Positions 24,205-31,920 of a stretch of 43,540 nucleotides of DNA are shown one piece after another. Below the pieces are notes generated by a model that searched no databases, was not told the DNA's origin, and saw only the letters and a list, made by a program, of their open reading frames with translations. Within the stretch, counting starts at the first letter, position 1. The number at the start of each line of letters is the position of its first letter. Both the position numbers and the translations under genes were made by a program. The DNA comes from an uncultured Actinomycetes bacterium (GTDB lineage Bacteria; Actinomycetota; Acidimicrobiia; Acidimicrobiales; Microtrichaceae): contig CAIPVR010000237.1 of NCBI GenBank assembly GCA_903868545.1, positions 1 to 43,540 of the forward strand, in the 5' to 3' direction.

Positions 24205-25406
24205 GACGAGCTCCCGAAGGAGAAGGGGATCTCCTCACGGCTCCCGTCGGGCGCCACGTGCTCGAGCAGGAGCGGCAGGCCGCCGCCCGACACGCTCATG
24301 GCCGCCACGGCGTCGGCCGCGAGGTCGAGCAGCGGCGCCACCGGCACGACCGCCTCGGGCGGGTGCACCCCCGGACCACCCTCGAGCTGGCCGCGGAGGG
24401 CGAGCAGCGTGCCCAGACCCGCGGGGATCCCGGTGCCCTCACCGGCGCCCTCCTCGGTGGAGAACACCGACGCCTCGTAGGTGTGCGTGTCACCGTCCTT
24501 GGTGCCGGTGACCACGACCTTCAGGCAACCGCCGGGCCCGGTCACGCCGGCCTCGGCGAGCAGCCGCGGACGCTCCCGCTGCAGCTCGGCCACGATCCCG
24601 TCCACGTCGAGTTCGCCGGCGCGCACGAGTTCCTGGGTCATCTCGAAGTAGGGCAGCGGGAAGATCACGCCGAGATTGGTGGCCCGCCGCAGGTGCGGGA
24701 ACACCGTCGGCAGGGTGATCGTCTCCGGGTGCGGGTAGGGGAACGCCGGGAAGCGGCCCACGCCGTGGAAGTCGACCTCCTTCACGAAGGCCTGTCCGCT
24801 CTCCTCGAGCTGGCGGACCTCCACGAACCCGCCGTCCACGAACAGCGGCACGTCGGAGGTCATCGCGTGGATGCGGTGCTTCAGCACCGCCGCACCCTCC
24901 TCGGGCTCCCCGCCGTGGATGTGCATGATCTCGGCGGAGTGGAGCTCGTCGAGGAACCACTCGTCGCAGAGCTTCACGAAGATGTTGGCGAGTCCGGGCG
25001 AGTTGCCCATGCCGATCAGGGCCCGCACGCCGGCCGCCTCGGCCCGGTCGTGCAGTTCGAGCTGCGCGGCCGTGGCGTCGAGGTCGTCGCATACGTCCAC
25101 GTAGTCGACCCCGGCGTCGATCACCGTCGCGAGCGTGGGCGCCCCGAACCGGTAGAAGGGCCCCACGCAGTTGAGGACGACCGTCGCGCCCTCCACGAGG
25201 GCGCCCAGCGCCGCCGGGTCCGACACGTCCACGCCGGCGGCGTCGAAACGGCCGTCGCCGATCAGCTCCACCGTCGCGGCGGCAGCGTCATGCGACAGGT
25301 CCGCCACCGTCACCCGGCCCGCGTCGTCGGTGGCCGAGAGGGTGCGGGCCGCCACCCGACCGACCCCGCCGCCGCCGCCGAGCACCACCACGTGTGCGTC
25401 ACCCAT
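24201..25406 (-). CDS. Saccharopine-dehydrogenase-like NAD(P)-binding oxidoreductase
   Basis: A 401-aa protein with an N-terminal Rossmann fold (VVVLGGGGGVGRVAARTL) and the pattern of saccharopine dehydrogenase-like reductases: VLNCVGPFYRFG, then VDYVDVCDD, then IGMGNSPGLAN. These enzymes handle amino acid-type or lipid-type imines and carbonyls; many members are uncharacterised. The C-terminal half (HIHGGEPEEG, PYPHPETITLPT) is typical of this subgroup rather than of true lysine-pathway enzymes. GGAGG lies about 12 nt before ATG 25406. It is the middle gene of a three-gene operon, 28 bp after the PLP gene. Substrate unknown. Confidence 0.82.
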   Translation of the reverse strand: MGDAHVVVLGGGGGVGRVAARTLSATDDAGRVTVADLSHDAAAATVELIGDGRFDAAGVDVSDPAALGALVEGATVVLNCVGPFYRFGAPTLATVIDAGVDYVDVCDDLDATAAQLELHDRAEAAGVRALIGMGNSPGLANIFVKLCDEWFLDELHSAEIMHIHGGEPEEGAAVLKHRIHAMTSDVPLFVDGGFVEVRQLEESGQAFVKEVDFHGVGRFPAFPYPHPETITLPTVFPHLRRATNLGVIFPLPYFEMTQELVRAGELDVDGIVAELQRERPRLLAEAGVTGPGGCLKVVVTGTKDGDTHTYEASVFSTEEGAGEGTGIPAGLGTLLALRGQLEGGPGVHPPEAVVPVAPLLDLAADAVAAMSVSGGGLPLLLEHVAPDGSREEIPFSFGSSS

Positions 25407-25434
25407 GTTCCGTCCTCCGTCGCCCGTGGCCCGA

Positions 25435-26826
25435 TCAGTCCGGCAGCGAGAGCTGCTGGTCCATCATGTCGGCCATCACCATCTTGATGAACTCGTCGGC
25501 CTCGTCGGTCATCCCGCCGGCCACGCCGCCGTAGACGGCGCCGCTCTCGGGGGCCTGGTCCCGGTGTTCGCGGGCCCAGGCGACGGCCTCGTTGAGGTCC
25601 ACCGCGAACCGCTCGGCAACTCCCGACTGCGTCTGCGGCCGGGTGACCGCCATGTGCAGCGCGTTCGGGTACTGCTGGCCGTTGAACCGCCAGCCCTTCA
25701 GCTTCATCCGGTCGTTCACCAGGTAGATGTCGAAGTCGTCGGAGGTGAACGAGAAGAGGAAGGTGGGGTCGAGGCCGAGGATGCGCAGGTCGCCGTGCGA
25801 GCGCACCGCGTCCTGCATGGCCGCGGCGGTGGAGAAGATCGCCTCGGCGTGGCGCAGGTAGCCGTCGCGGCCGTTCTTCACCATGGACGCCCAGGTCGAG
25901 GCCAGCAGCCCCACCGAGCGCGACCCGTCCATCGACGGCGAGCAGTACTTCCCGCCCGTCCAGTCGGTCAGGTAGAAGTACTGCGAGTTGCGAAGCGCCG
26001 TGTCGCGGAACAGCACCACCGAGCTGCCCTTGAAGGCGTAGCCGTACTTGTGGGTGTCGGCCGAGATCGTGGTCACGCCGGGCAGGCGGAAGTCGAAGGT
26101 GGGCACCGGGTAACCCAGCTCCTGGCCCCACGGGAGGATGAACCCGCCGAGGCAGCCGTCCACGTGGAGGCCCACACCCCGCTCCACGGCGAGGTCGCTC
26201 AGCTGCCGCATCGGATCGACCGTGCCGTAGCCGTAGTTGCAGGCCGAGCCGATCAGGGCGACGGTGTCGTCGTCGATCAGATCGGCGACGGCCGACACGT
26301 CCACCTGCGTGGTCGCGGGGTCCACCGGTGCCCGGCGGAGCTCGAGGTCGAACAGGTGGCACGCCTTGTCGAACGCCGGGTGCGCCGTCTCCGGCTTGAT
26401 CACGTTGAGGCGGCCGGTGCGGCCCTCGGCCCGTGCCTTCTCGCGGTAGGAGAGCACGGCGTGAGCGATCGACGCGCTGCCGCCGGAGGTGACGAGCCCG
26501 CCGGGCGTGGTGTCGGTGACGGCGTCGCCGTGGAGCATGTCGAGCGACATGGCGATGATCTCGCCCTCGAAGCGGGTGGCGCTGGGGCAGATGTCGCGCT
26601 GCAGGGCGTTCGAGTGGGCGAACAGCCCGAACGCCTGGGTGAGGAAGGCGTAGTGGTCGTGGTCGCCGCAGTACATCGAACCGGAGACGTGGCCCCCCTC
26701 CCAGTAGCCGTCCTCCTCGGCGGCCATCGTGCGGAGCTCGTCGAGGATGTCCGCCTCGGGTCGGCCGTGCTCGGGCATGGCCCGGTTCACCGGGTAGCGG
26801 TCGGCGTAGGGATAGGTGCTGCTCAC
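25435..26826 (-). CDS. PLP-dependent lyase/decarboxylase, sphingosine-1-phosphate lyase type
   Basis: A 463-aa group II PLP enzyme. Features shared with sphingosine-1-phosphate lyase are GGHVSGSMYCGD near residue 44, AHSNALQRDICPSA, and the PLP-lysine segment SADTHKYGYAFKGSSVVL. HVDGCLGGF supplies the Asp that contacts the PLP nitrogen. Lyases of this type split a phosphorylated 2-amino-alcohol by retro-aldol cleavage; relatives decarboxylate glutamate or aromatic amino acids. There is no N-terminal membrane anchor. The next genes encode a dehydrogenase and a kinase, which would fit a stepwise route ending in cleavage of a phosphorylated substrate (inference). TATCAT lies 8 nt before GTG 26826. 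Confidence 0.85.
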   Translation of the reverse strand: MSSTYPYADRYPVNRAMPEHGRPEADILDELRTMAAEEDGYWEGGHVSGSMYCGDHDHYAFLTQAFGLFAHSNALQRDICPSATRFEGEIIAMSLDMLHGDAVTDTTPGGLVTSGGSASIAHAVLSYREKARAEGRTGRLNVIKPETAHPAFDKACHLFDLELRRAPVDPATTQVDVSAVADLIDDDTVALIGSACNYGYGTVDPMRQLSDLAVERGVGLHVDGCLGGFILPWGQELGYPVPTFDFRLPGVTTISADTHKYGYAFKGSSVVLFRDTALRNSQYFYLTDWTGGKYCSPSMDGSRSVGLLASTWASMVKNGRDGYLRHAEAIFSTAAAMQDAVRSHGDLRILGLDPTFLFSFTSDDFDIYLVNDRMKLKGWRFNGQQYPNALHMAVTRPQTQSGVAERFAVDLNEAVAWAREHRDQAPESGAVYGGVAGGMTDEADEFIKMVMADMMDQQLSLPD

Positions 26827-26834
26827 GGCCGCGG

Positions 26835-26840
26835 ATGATA
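26835..26840 (-). promoter_or_regulatory. Putative -10 of the PLP-lyase operon
   Basis: TATCAT on the minus strand, 8 nt before GTG 26826, with no Shine-Dalgarno between. It predicts a leader of at most 1-2 nt. Confidence 0.45.
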
Positions 26841-26853
26841 GGGGTGCGGCGGC

Positions 26854-28089
26854 TCAGAGGCCCTCTTCGGCCATCCCCTCCATCCGTTCGAGCTCCGGGT
26901 CGGTCTCCGTCCCGGGGGCCGGCGGCCCCTGGCCCCGGCCCAGCAGGGCGAACGACACGAGGGGGAACACCAGCACGCTGAGCATGCCCGCGCCGACCAG
27001 TGCGGTGGCGTTCTGGGGGCGCATCTGGTCGGTCTCGAGGCCGACCGTGGTGATGACCACCAGCAGCGGCAGGGCGGTGGACTGCAGCAGGGCCATCGCC
27101 GTGCGGTCCCGGAGCGTGAGCACGCCCTTGTAGACGAGCAGGGCCGGCAGGCCGCGCACGGCGAGGAACAGGCCGAGGAAGAGCGGCACCCGCACCGCCG
27201 TGCCCGGGTCGGCCAGCGCCGTGATGTCGAAGTTCATCCCGCTCACCACGAAGAAGACGGGGATGAGGAACCCGAAGCCGAGGGAGTCGAGGCGGGGCGT
27301 GAGGATCGCGCCGGCGGCGGTGGGGAGGGCGAGGCGGGCGATGAGCCCCGCCGCGAACGCGCCGAGCAGCATGTCGAGGCCCAGCTGGGTGGCGAGCGCC
27401 ACCATCCCGATGATGAGGAACATCACCACCCGGACCGGCATCTGCGAGGTGGTACTCAGCTGCACCCGGACGTAGTCGAGGAAACCGGGGGGCTTCGTGC
27501 GGGTGGCTGCGGCGGCCACGGCCACCGCGAGGAGGACGAACGCGGCGAGGAGCAGCAGCTCGGTCCCCGGGGAGGAACTGCCCACCAGCACCGTCAGCGT
27601 GAGCACGGGGCCGAACTCGCCGATGGCCCCGGCGGCGGCGAGCAGGTCGCCGAAGGGGGTCCCGAAGAACCCGCGGTCCTTGAGCATGGGCAGCAGGGTG
27701 CCGATGGCGGTGGTCGTGAGGGCCAGGCCCACGAGCAGGCTGGAGATCACGAACCCCTGCAGCTGCAGCACGACGGCCACCCCGAAACCGAGCGCCAGGC
27801 TGACCAGCCAGCCGACGGCGCCGCGGCTGAGCGGCGTGCCGCGGAGGCGGGTGAAGTCGATCTCGTAGCCGGCCACGAAGAAGAGGAAGGCGAGGCCGAG
27901 CGTGCTGAGGCCCTTCACGAACGGGTCCACCTCGGCCCAGCCGAGCACGGCGGGGCCGACGGCGATGCCGAGGCCGAGCTCGAAGAGCACCGACGGGATC
28001 CGCCAGCGCCGCAGCGCCAGGGCCAGCAGCGGTGCCAGGACGGCGGCGCCGGCGATCACCACCAACGACAGCGAGCTCCCCTCGGCCAT
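26854..28089 (-). CDS. CPA2-family cation:proton antiporter
   Basis: A 411-aa integral membrane protein of the monovalent cation:proton antiporter-2 family (KefB/GerN-like). About twelve hydrophobic spans fill the whole length. The second and third spans contain FELGLGIAVGPAVLGW and LGLAFLFFVAGYEIDF, both typical of the family. There is no C-terminal TrkA-N nucleotide-binding domain, so it is the short form. It should exchange K+ or Na+ for H+ and help with pH or salt balance. TAGCGT lies 9 nt before ATG 28089, suggesting its own near-leaderless transcript despite following the pilin-like gene by 29 bp. Confidence 0.92.
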   Translation of the reverse strand: MAEGSSLSLVVIAGAAVLAPLLALALRRWRIPSVLFELGLGIAVGPAVLGWAEVDPFVKGLSTLGLAFLFFVAGYEIDFTRLRGTPLSRGAVGWLVSLALGFGVAVVLQLQGFVISSLLVGLALTTTAIGTLLPMLKDRGFFGTPFGDLLAAAGAIGEFGPVLTLTVLVGSSSPGTELLLLAAFVLLAVAVAAAATRTKPPGFLDYVRVQLSTTSQMPVRVVMFLIIGMVALATQLGLDMLLGAFAAGLIARLALPTAAGAILTPRLDSLGFGFLIPVFFVVSGMNFDITALADPGTAVRVPLFLGLFLAVRGLPALLVYKGVLTLRDRTAMALLQSTALPLLVVITTVGLETDQMRPQNATALVGAGMLSVLVFPLVSFALLGRGQGPPAPGTETDPELERMEGMAEEGL

Positions 28090-28098
28090 GTGGGCGCC

Positions 28099-28104
28099 AC
28101 GCTA
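28099..28104 (-). promoter_or_regulatory. Putative -10 of the CPA2 antiporter gene
   Basis: TAGCGT on the minus strand, 9 nt before ATG 28089, with no Shine-Dalgarno sequence. Confidence 0.4.
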
Positions 28105-28118
28105 GTGGCGGTGCGGGC

Positions 28119-28799
28119 TCAGGGAGCGGTGGCGCTGATCGTGCTGGCCGCCCCGTTCCACACGAGCCCGGTCGCCGTGACCGAGCGCACGACGATCTCG
28201 ATGCGGCCCACGTAGGGGTTGCCGGTCCGGCGCACGGTGCCGGAGTCGATGACCGCCACCCCGTCGGCCCCGGTGGTCCCGCTGGCCACCGACTCGCTCC
28301 AGGTTCCGACGCCGCGGTTGTCCACCGCGAGGAGCCGCACGGTGACCGACACCGACGCGCCCCCGACGGCTGTGCCGAGGTTGTTCCGGACCGTCAGGTC
28401 GGTGGCGATCGACCAGGTGGAGCCGCCCGAGGTGGTGCGGGGGGCCGAGAGGGTCGCCGAGGCGGTCGTGGCCTGGACCGTGGTGGTGGTCGTGGTGACC
28501 GGGGCCGCAGTGGTCGTGGTGGTGGGCACCGTGGTGGTGGGGACCGTGGTCGTGGTGGTGGTCGTGCTCGGGGCGACGGTGGTGGTGGTCGACGGTCCGG
28601 GGAGCGTGGTCGCGGCGGCCACCTCCACCCGGGAGGAGTAGGGCCGCTTCATCCCGTTGGCCTGCTCCTGGAAGTGGCCCTTCGCCGAGTCCTGCAGGGC
28701 CTGGACGCCGCCGGCGACCGGCAGGACGAGGACGGCGACGATGAGGGCGTACTCGACGAGTGTGGCGCCACGTTCGGCGCGGGGACGTGCTCCGGGCAT
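28119..28799 (-). CDS. Flp-pilin-like protein with threonine linker and C-terminal beta-rich domain
   Basis: A 226-aa protein. The N-terminus (ERGATLVEYALIVAVLVLP) matches Flp pilins: a short basic leader, cleavage after Gly11, Glu at +5 and Tyr at +6, then a hydrophobic helix. Normal Flp pilins end after 50-80 residues. Here residues about 55-115 are a Thr/Val-rich linker and the last 110 look like an immunoglobulin-type beta sandwich (SATLSAP, NNLGTAVGGASVSVTVRLL, ATGLVWNGAAS). No tad assembly genes are in the window. It may be a minor or tip pilin, or a membrane-anchored display protein. ATG 28799 is chosen to place the leader correctly; the ORF-track start at 29051 is inside the divergent gene. 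Confidence 0.75.
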   Translation of the reverse strand: MPGARPRAERGATLVEYALIVAVLVLPVAGGVQALQDSAKGHFQEQANGMKRPYSSRVEVAAATTLPGPSTTTTVAPSTTTTTTTVPTTTVPTTTTTAAPVTTTTTTVQATTASATLSAPRTTSGGSTWSIATDLTVRNNLGTAVGGASVSVTVRLLAVDNRGVGTWSESVASGTTGADGVAVIDSGTVRRTGNPYVGRIEIVVRSVTATGLVWNGAASTISATAP

Positions 28800-28872
28800 G
28801 CACACATGGTGGGGAACCGGGCACGCAGCGTCACTGGTCGGAACGTCCCGGCAGGGATGGGAAGATCCCCCA

Positions 28873-29586
28873 ATGACCGGAGCAGGTGACCGCGACCGCT
28901 GGGGTGAGATCGAGGGTGTGGAGATCACCTTCCCGATCGTGGTGGAGGAGATGAACTCGGCCACCCTCACCTTCACGGTGCCCTCGGCGGCCGCACGACG
29001 GTTCGTGCCGGAGGCCTTCGAGGTCCTCGAGGTGGGCCCGGGCGCCGCCATGTTGATCGTGGCCCTGTGCGACTACCTCCGGAACCCGTGGGGTGACTAC
29101 GTCGAGGTGAACCTCGGCCTGCTCGTGCACCCCGCCGGCCGGCCCGACGAGGCCGGCGCCTACCAGTGGCGCATGCCGGTGGACCAGGAGTTCACCTGCA
29201 CCGCGGGCAACCGGGTGCTGGGCCTGCCCAAGTCGGTCGAGGACCTCACCGTGACCTACACCGACGACGCGGTCACGTTCCTGCTCCGCGAGGCCGGCGA
29301 GCCGTCGCTCACCGTCACGCTGCCCCGTGTGCCGCCTGTCGGCGACCCGGTCCGGGAGACCACGATCACCTACTCGGTGCTCGACGGTGTGCCCACCGCG
29401 GTGCCCCTCACCATCGACCTGCCCACCGGCACCGTGGATCCGGCGGCGGTGCGCCTCGACCTGGGCGCCGGCGTGGTGGCCGACGAGCTGCGGTCGCTCG
29501 GACTGCCCGCCGCGGCCGACCTCGCGGCGTGGGGTGAGGGCCTCGGGGGTTCGTTCAGCCGGCCGCGGCCGGTTCCGGCGCCCTGA
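28873..29586 (+). CDS. Acetoacetate-decarboxylase-like protein
   Basis: A 237-aa protein resembling the acetoacetate decarboxylase family. The Schiff-base lysine is probably the Lys in LGLPKSVEDL, matching the GxPK pattern of the family. Upstream VEVNLGLLVHPAG and QEFTCTAGNRVLG fit the beta-cone core that places Glu and Arg near the lysine. True enzymes convert acetoacetate to acetone; many actinobacterial relatives have unknown roles. ATG 28873 is the likely start because the longer frame runs into the pilin-like gene. Its 3' end overlaps the MFS transporter gene tail-to-tail by 32 bp. Confidence 0.78.
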   Translation: MTGAGDRDRWGEIEGVEITFPIVVEEMNSATLTFTVPSAAARRFVPEAFEVLEVGPGAAMLIVALCDYLRNPWGDYVEVNLGLLVHPAGRPDEAGAYQWRMPVDQEFTCTAGNRVLGLPKSVEDLTVTYTDDAVTFLLREAGEPSLTVTLPRVPPVGDPVRETTITYSVLDGVPTAVPLTIDLPTGTVDPAAVRLDLGAGVVADELRSLGLPAAADLAAWGEGLGGSFSRPRPVPAP

Positions 29587-31153
29587 TCATCGGACGGTCG
29601 GGCAGCTTCCCGGTGAGGAAGCACGCGCCCACCACGATCAGGCCCGCGATCAGCAGGCCCACCCGGAGGCCCTGCAGCTGGGCCTGGGAGTAGGCCGCCA
29701 CCAGGGCGTCGGTCTCGGCGGGTGGCACCCCGGCCGCCTCGATGGCGGAGCGGGCCTGGTCGGCCGGCACGAAGCTGACCCCCGCCTCGAGGGACACACC
29801 CACCTGCTGCTTCACCGGGTCGCTGACGGCGGGGTCCATCGCCACCAGCGAACCCAGCGACGAGGCGAGGCCCGCCACCACCACGGCGCCGATGAGTGCC
29901 GTGCCCATCGCACCGCCGAACTGCTGGGCGGTGAACTGCAGGCCACCCGCCTCGCTGCGGGCCTCCTCGCCCACCGAGGACTGCACCACGTTGCCCAACT
30001 GGCTCGACAGCAGGCCGATCCCCACGCCGAGCACTCCCATCGCGGTCAGGAACGGGGCGGTGGCGATGTCGGGATCGATCAGGGCGAGGAGGCCCACGTC
30101 CGCCACCAGCAGCACCCCGAGGCCGGTCCGCACGATCGTGCGCGGCGACCACCGGCGTCCGAGGACCGGTCCCGCGGCCGAGGTGAGGAAGAGCGTGACC
30201 GACACCGGCAGCATGATCACGCCGGTCTCCAACGCGTCGAACCCCTGCACCACCTGGAGGTAGAGGGGGACCGAGAAGAACACGCCCATCAGGATGAGGT
30301 TCTGCGCGGTCATCATCGTGAGGCCCGAGCGCAGCGGCGGCACCTGCAGGAGGTCGAGGTGCACGAGCGGCTCCCGGCCGCCCCGCTCCACCCGGCGTTC
30401 CCAGTGGGCGAACAGGCCGAGCACCACCAGGCCGCCGGTGATCACGAACGGCGTGGGGGAGAGGCCGAACACCTCGAACGGCACGTTGCGGGGCTGGAAC
30501 CACCCCCAGGTGCCCGACTGCAGGACGCCGAACACCACCAGCCCCAGCCCGGCCGCGCTGAGCGCCGACCCCGTCAGGTCGAGCCGTCCGGCGGACCGCT
30601 CCCGCTCCGGCTCCGTGAGCCAGCGGACGCCGGCCAGGATGGCGAGGGCCACGACCACCTCGCCCACGAACACCACCCGCCACGTGAGGTTCGTGGTCAC
30701 CCACCCACCGAGGATCGGGCCCACGGCGATCCCGGCGCCGGCCACGCCGCCGAGCACGCCGTAGGCGGCGGCGCGGTCCTTGCCGCTGAAGTTGCCGGCC
30801 ACGAGGGCCACCATCGCCGGCATCACGAGCGCCGCGCCCACGCCCTCGATCACCGACCAGCCCAGGATCAGCGCGCCCACGTTCCAGCTCAGCGCCGTGA
30901 GCAGCGAACCGCAGGCGTACACCACGAGCCCGATGGCGAAGGCCCGGCGCCGACCCCACCGGTCGCCGAGCTTGCCGCCGGTGATCATCAGCGCCGCCAT
31001 CACCAGGGCGTAGAAGGTGATCGCGGCCTGGATGGTGGTGACGGTGGTGTCGAAGTCGGCCACGAGCTGGCTGATCGACACGTTCATGACCGCCTGGTCC
31101 AGGACCATCAGGAACTGGGCCGCGGCGAGTACCAGGAGCACCTTGCGGTTCAT
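29555..31153 (-). CDS. MFS transporter, DHA2 (EmrB/QacA) type
   Basis: A 532-aa proton-coupled exporter with about 14 hydrophobic spans. Motif A is GGKLGDRWGRRRAF after the second span, and antiporter motif C is AGIAVGPILGGWVT in the fifth. The start FLMVLDQAVMNVSI is typical of the DHA2 group, which exports drugs, dyes or natural products. ATG 31153 is preferred over GTG 31171 because GGAAGG lies about 9 nt upstream. A divergent GAP-family gene begins 68 bp away. No TetR-like regulator is next to it. Confidence 0.93.
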   Translation of the reverse strand: MNRKVLLVLAAAQFLMVLDQAVMNVSISQLVADFDTTVTTIQAAITFYALVMAALMITGGKLGDRWGRRRAFAIGLVVYACGSLLTALSWNVGALILGWSVIEGVGAALVMPAMVALVAGNFSGKDRAAAYGVLGGVAGAGIAVGPILGGWVTTNLTWRVVFVGEVVVALAILAGVRWLTEPERERSAGRLDLTGSALSAAGLGLVVFGVLQSGTWGWFQPRNVPFEVFGLSPTPFVITGGLVVLGLFAHWERRVERGGREPLVHLDLLQVPPLRSGLTMMTAQNLILMGVFFSVPLYLQVVQGFDALETGVIMLPVSVTLFLTSAAGPVLGRRWSPRTIVRTGLGVLLVADVGLLALIDPDIATAPFLTAMGVLGVGIGLLSSQLGNVVQSSVGEEARSEAGGLQFTAQQFGGAMGTALIGAVVVAGLASSLGSLVAMDPAVSDPVKQQVGVSLEAGVSFVPADQARSAIEAAGVPPAETDALVAAYSQAQLQGLRVGLLIAGLIVVGACFLTGKLPDRPMIRAPEPAAAG

Positions 31154-31209
31154 CGGCCGCGAGCCTTCCACATTGCGGGCACAACGACCGCTTCCCCGGG
31201 GCCCACCCG

Positions 31210-31215
31210 TAGCCT
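31210..31215 (+). promoter_or_regulatory. Putative -10 of a leaderless GAP-family mRNA
   Basis: TAGCCT lies exactly 6 nt before GTG 31222. This spacing favours the second of two consecutive GTG codons (31219, 31222) as the start. Confidence 0.5.
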
Positions 31216-31221
31216 GCGGTG

Positions 31222-31890
31222 GTGGGAGAACTCCTCTCGAAGACGCTGCCCCTCGCCCTGGGCGCCGCGGTCAGTCCCACGGTGCTCGCCCTCGGGCTGC
31301 TCATCCTGAGCTCGCCGAAGCGGCCGGTGGCACGCGGCCTCGCCTACACCGCCGGCGTGCTCCTCGTCCTCGGCGGGCTCACCGCCGTGGGTCTGCTCGT
31401 CACCCACCACGGGACCGGCATGGGCAGCGACCGCAACCCCGTGACGCGGGCGATCGACGGCACCCTCGGCGCGGTCCTGCTCCTCCTCGCGCTGCACACC
31501 GTGCTGCGGATGCTCACCACCGACAGGGACGCGCCGCACGACCCCGCCCCCCCGACGAGCGCGGCACGCGCCACCGGGCTCGGCGCCGCGCTGCTGCTCG
31601 GCATGGCGATGATGGTGGCGAACTTCTCCACGATCCTGCTCTACCTGCCGGCCATGCGGGAGGTGTCGGCGGCCCGGGTCCCCGTCGCCGACAAGGCCCT
31701 CGTGGTGGTGGTCGTGTTCCTCATCACGTCGCTGCCGGCCACGCTGCCGATGGCCACCCGGCTGGTGGCACCCGGTCCGTCGGCGAAGTGGTTCGGTGCG
31801 CTGCACGGATGGGTGGCGCGGCACCAGCGGGTGATCGGTCTGGTCGTCGAGGTCGTGTTCGGCGCGTACCTCCTGCTCAAGGCGCTCTGA
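31222..31890 (+). CDS. GAP-family membrane protein (sulfolipid-1-addressing type)
   Basis: A 222-aa membrane protein with six hydrophobic spans. It fits the GAP/Sap family, whose mycobacterial members are linked to placing glycolipids, including sulfolipid-1, on the cell surface. Typical are the opening LALGAAVSPTVLALGLLIL, the central GLGAALLLGMAMMVANFST and the C-terminal VEVVFGAYLLLKAL. A variable polar loop with Pro and Asp separates the halves. Molecular function is poorly defined in the family. It is divergent from the MFS pump and followed 30 bp later by an MDR oxidoreductase that has its own start signal. Confidence 0.82.
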   Translation: MGELLSKTLPLALGAAVSPTVLALGLLILSSPKRPVARGLAYTAGVLLVLGGLTAVGLLVTHHGTGMGSDRNPVTRAIDGTLGAVLLLLALHTVLRMLTTDRDAPHDPAPPTSAARATGLGAALLLGMAMMVANFSTILLYLPAMREVSAARVPVADKALVVVVVFLITSLPATLPMATRLVAPGPSAKWFGALHGWVARHQRVIGLVVEVVFGAYLLLKAL

Positions 31891-31905
31891 GCGGGGCGGC
31901 GGCGG

Positions 31906-31911
31906 TAGCGT
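31906..31911 (+). promoter_or_regulatory. Putative -10 of the MDR oxidoreductase gene
   Basis: TAGCGT, 9 nt before ATG 31921, no Shine-Dalgarno sequence between. Confidence 0.4.
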
Positions 31912-31920
31912 CCGCGGCCG

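Noticed and set aside
29327-31309. 660-aa plus-strand ORF
   Set aside because: Antisense to the MFS transporter, with the His/Gln/Arg-rich composition of a shadow frame.
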